Below are positions 5,684 through 6,863 of a stretch of DNA of 6,863 bases, in pieces (position 1 is the first letter of the stretch; each line of letters opens with the position of its first letter). Both the position numbers and the translations under genes were made by a program. The notes beneath the pieces are model-generated. The model did no database searches, was not told where the DNA came from, and worked only from the letters and a program-made list of their open reading frames with translations. This stretch comes from Paracoccaceae bacterium. GTDB lineage: Bacteria > Pseudomonadota > Alphaproteobacteria > Rhodobacterales > Rhodobacteraceae. Where the stretch lies: positions 1 through 6,863 of the forward strand of contig SLPP01000097.1 of the NCBI GenBank assembly GCA_007131945.1, in the 5' to 3' direction.

Positions 5684-6863
5684 ATGCTTGACGCCTTCCT
5701 CGCCGCCTTCGTGATCCTGATGGATCCCTATCGGCTGGCGATGCTGTTGGCCGGCGTCTCGATCGGCATCGTCGTCGGCATCCTGCCCGGCCTCGGCGGG
5801 CTGATGGGCATGGCGCTGGTCCTGCCCTTCCTCTTCGGCATGGACGCCTATGCCGGCATCGCCATGCTGATCGGCATCGCCGCCGCGGTGCCGTCCTCGG
5901 ACACCTTCCCCTCGGTGCTGATGGGCATTCCCGGATCCTCGGGCAGCCAGGCCACGGTGATGGACGGCTACCCGATGGCGAAGCGGGGCGAGGGCGCGCG
6001 GGCGCTCGGCGCGGCCTTCTTCGCCTCGCTGATCGGCGGGCTGATCGGGGCGGCGGCGCTGACCGCGCTGGTGCCTTTCGCGCGGCCGCTGGTCCTGATG
6101 TTCGGCGCGCCCGAGCTTCTGATGCTGACCATCCTCGGGCTCTGCATGGTCGGCGTCCTCAGCGGCAACCGGCCGCTCCTGGGCATCCTCGGCGCCTGCC
6201 TCGGGCTGATCCTCGGCATGGTCGGCGGCGCGCCGGCGGCACCCGAATACCGCTGGGCCTACGGCATCCTCTACCTGTTCGACGGCTTCAGCCTGGTCAT
6301 CGTCGCGCTCGGCCTCTTCGCCATCCCCGAGATCATCGACCTGCTCGCCCGCGGCGGCGCCATCGCGCGCAAGGGCGCCGGGCTCGGCTCGGGCTGGATC
6401 GACGGGGTGCGCGACGTTTTGCGCAACAAATACCTCGTCGTGCGGCACTCGATCATCGGCGTGCTGATCGGCGCGATCCCCGGCATGGGCTCGTCGATCA
6501 TCGACTGGCTCAACTACGGCTACGTGGTCAGCCGCGCCAGGGACAAGTCGCGCTTCGGCAAGGGCGACGTGCGCGGCGTCATCGCGCCCGAGGCGGCGAA
6601 CAACGCCAAGGAAGGCGGCGTGCTGATGCCGACGCTGCTTTTCGGCGTGCCGGGGTCGTCGGCGATGGCGCTGCTCCTCGGCGCGCTCCTGATCTTCGGC
6701 GTGCAGCCCGGCCCGGCGCTCCTGCGCGACAACCTCGAGCTCGTCTTCGTCATCATCTGGTCGCTGGCGCTGGCCAATGTCTTCGGCACGATCATCTGCC
6801 TGATCCTGTCGAAACCCATCGCCCGGCTGACCTTCGTCCCCTTCCAGTTCGTGGCCCCCGTGG
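5684..6863 (+). CDS. tctA: TTT-family large membrane permease (TctA family), partial at 3' end
   Basis: The large inner-membrane subunit that should move the solute delivered by the TctC-type protein, expected to use an ion gradient. The frame is open for 393 codons and runs off the window. TctA proteins are usually about 500 residues, so the C-terminal fifth or more is missing. Typical motifs are the N-half GILPGLGGLMGMALVLPF (32-49), TFPSVLMGIPGSSGSQATV (74-92), DGYPMAKRGE (94-103) and SLIGGLIGAA (115-124). The C-half equivalents are GAIPGMGSSIIDWLNYGY (263-280), FGKGDVRGVIAPEAANNAKE (291-310) and LMPTLLFGVPGSSAM (314-328). The two halves show the family's internal repeat. About nine or more hydrophobic segments are visible. 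A GGAG (5669-5672) precedes the ATG by 11 bases, and an in-frame stop at 5657-5659 rules out a much longer N-terminus. No TctB gene lies upstream. Confidence 0.95.
   Translation, partial: MLDAFLAAFVILMDPYRLAMLLAGVSIGIVVGILPGLGGLMGMALVLPFLFGMDAYAGIAMLIGIAAAVPSSDTFPSVLMGIPGSSGSQATVMDGYPMAKRGEGARALGAAFFASLIGGLIGAAALTALVPFARPLVLMFGAPELLMLTILGLCMVGVLSGNRPLLGILGACLGLILGMVGGAPAAPEYRWAYGILYLFDGFSLVIVALGLFAIPEIIDLLARGGAIARKGAGLGSGWIDGVRDVLRNKYLVVRHSIIGVLIGAIPGMGSSIIDWLNYGYVVSRARDKSRFGKGDVRGVIAPEAANNAKEGGVLMPTLLFGVPGSSAMALLLGALLIFGVQPGPALLRDNLELVFVIIWSLALANVFGTIICLILSKPIARLTFVPFQFVAPV

Noticed and set aside
5447..6448. A 333-codon minus-strand open frame opposite tctA
   Set aside because: Its charged, repetitive composition is typical of antisense to a membrane protein, and the plus strand carries unmistakable TctA motifs.

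Overview
The window is GC-rich (about 70%) and almost entirely coding, with strong G/C third-position bias. Its signal peptides and periplasmic binding proteins lack a lipobox, so it comes from a Gram-negative bacterium. High GC plus the abundance of such uptake operons fits an alphaproteobacterium (Rhodobacterales-like). That placement is an inference from style; there is no marker gene.

Layout: two solute-uptake operons diverge from a 221-bp intergenic region (4273-4493). Leftward (minus strand) is a peptide/opine/nickel-type ABC importer in the order binding protein (2797-4272), DppB-type permease (1803-2747), DppC-type permease (979-1806), DppD-type ATPase (8-982), and the first codons of the next gene, probably a DppF-type ATPase, at the window edge. 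From dppB onward every junction is a 4-bp ATGA overlap, so the genes are tightly translationally coupled. Rightward (plus strand) is a tripartite tricarboxylate transporter (TTT): a TctC/Bug-family binding protein (4494-5576), then a TctA-family large permease (5684 to the right edge, incomplete). The small subunit TctB, usually encoded between or beside these two, is not between them.

How they work together: in each operon a secreted periplasmic protein captures the solute and delivers it to an inner-membrane permease. One system is ATP-driven. The other is expected to be a secondary transporter driven by an ion gradient. Neither substrate can be read from sequence alone. No regulator, enzyme, RNA gene, mobile element or CRISPR array is visible.

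The most interesting structure is non-coding. (1) Each binding-protein gene is followed, before its first membrane-component gene, by a perfect GC-only hairpin without a T-tract: 12-bp stem at 2762-2790 and 10-bp stem at 5629-5652. (2) The divergent control region holds two tandem perfect 10-bp palindromes (4383-4404), directly followed by an AT-richer patch with 11-bp-phased repeats resembling a PhoB (Pho) box (4410-4449). These are candidate regulatory sites, not proven ones. I see no clearly new biological system; the genes belong to well-known transporter families.
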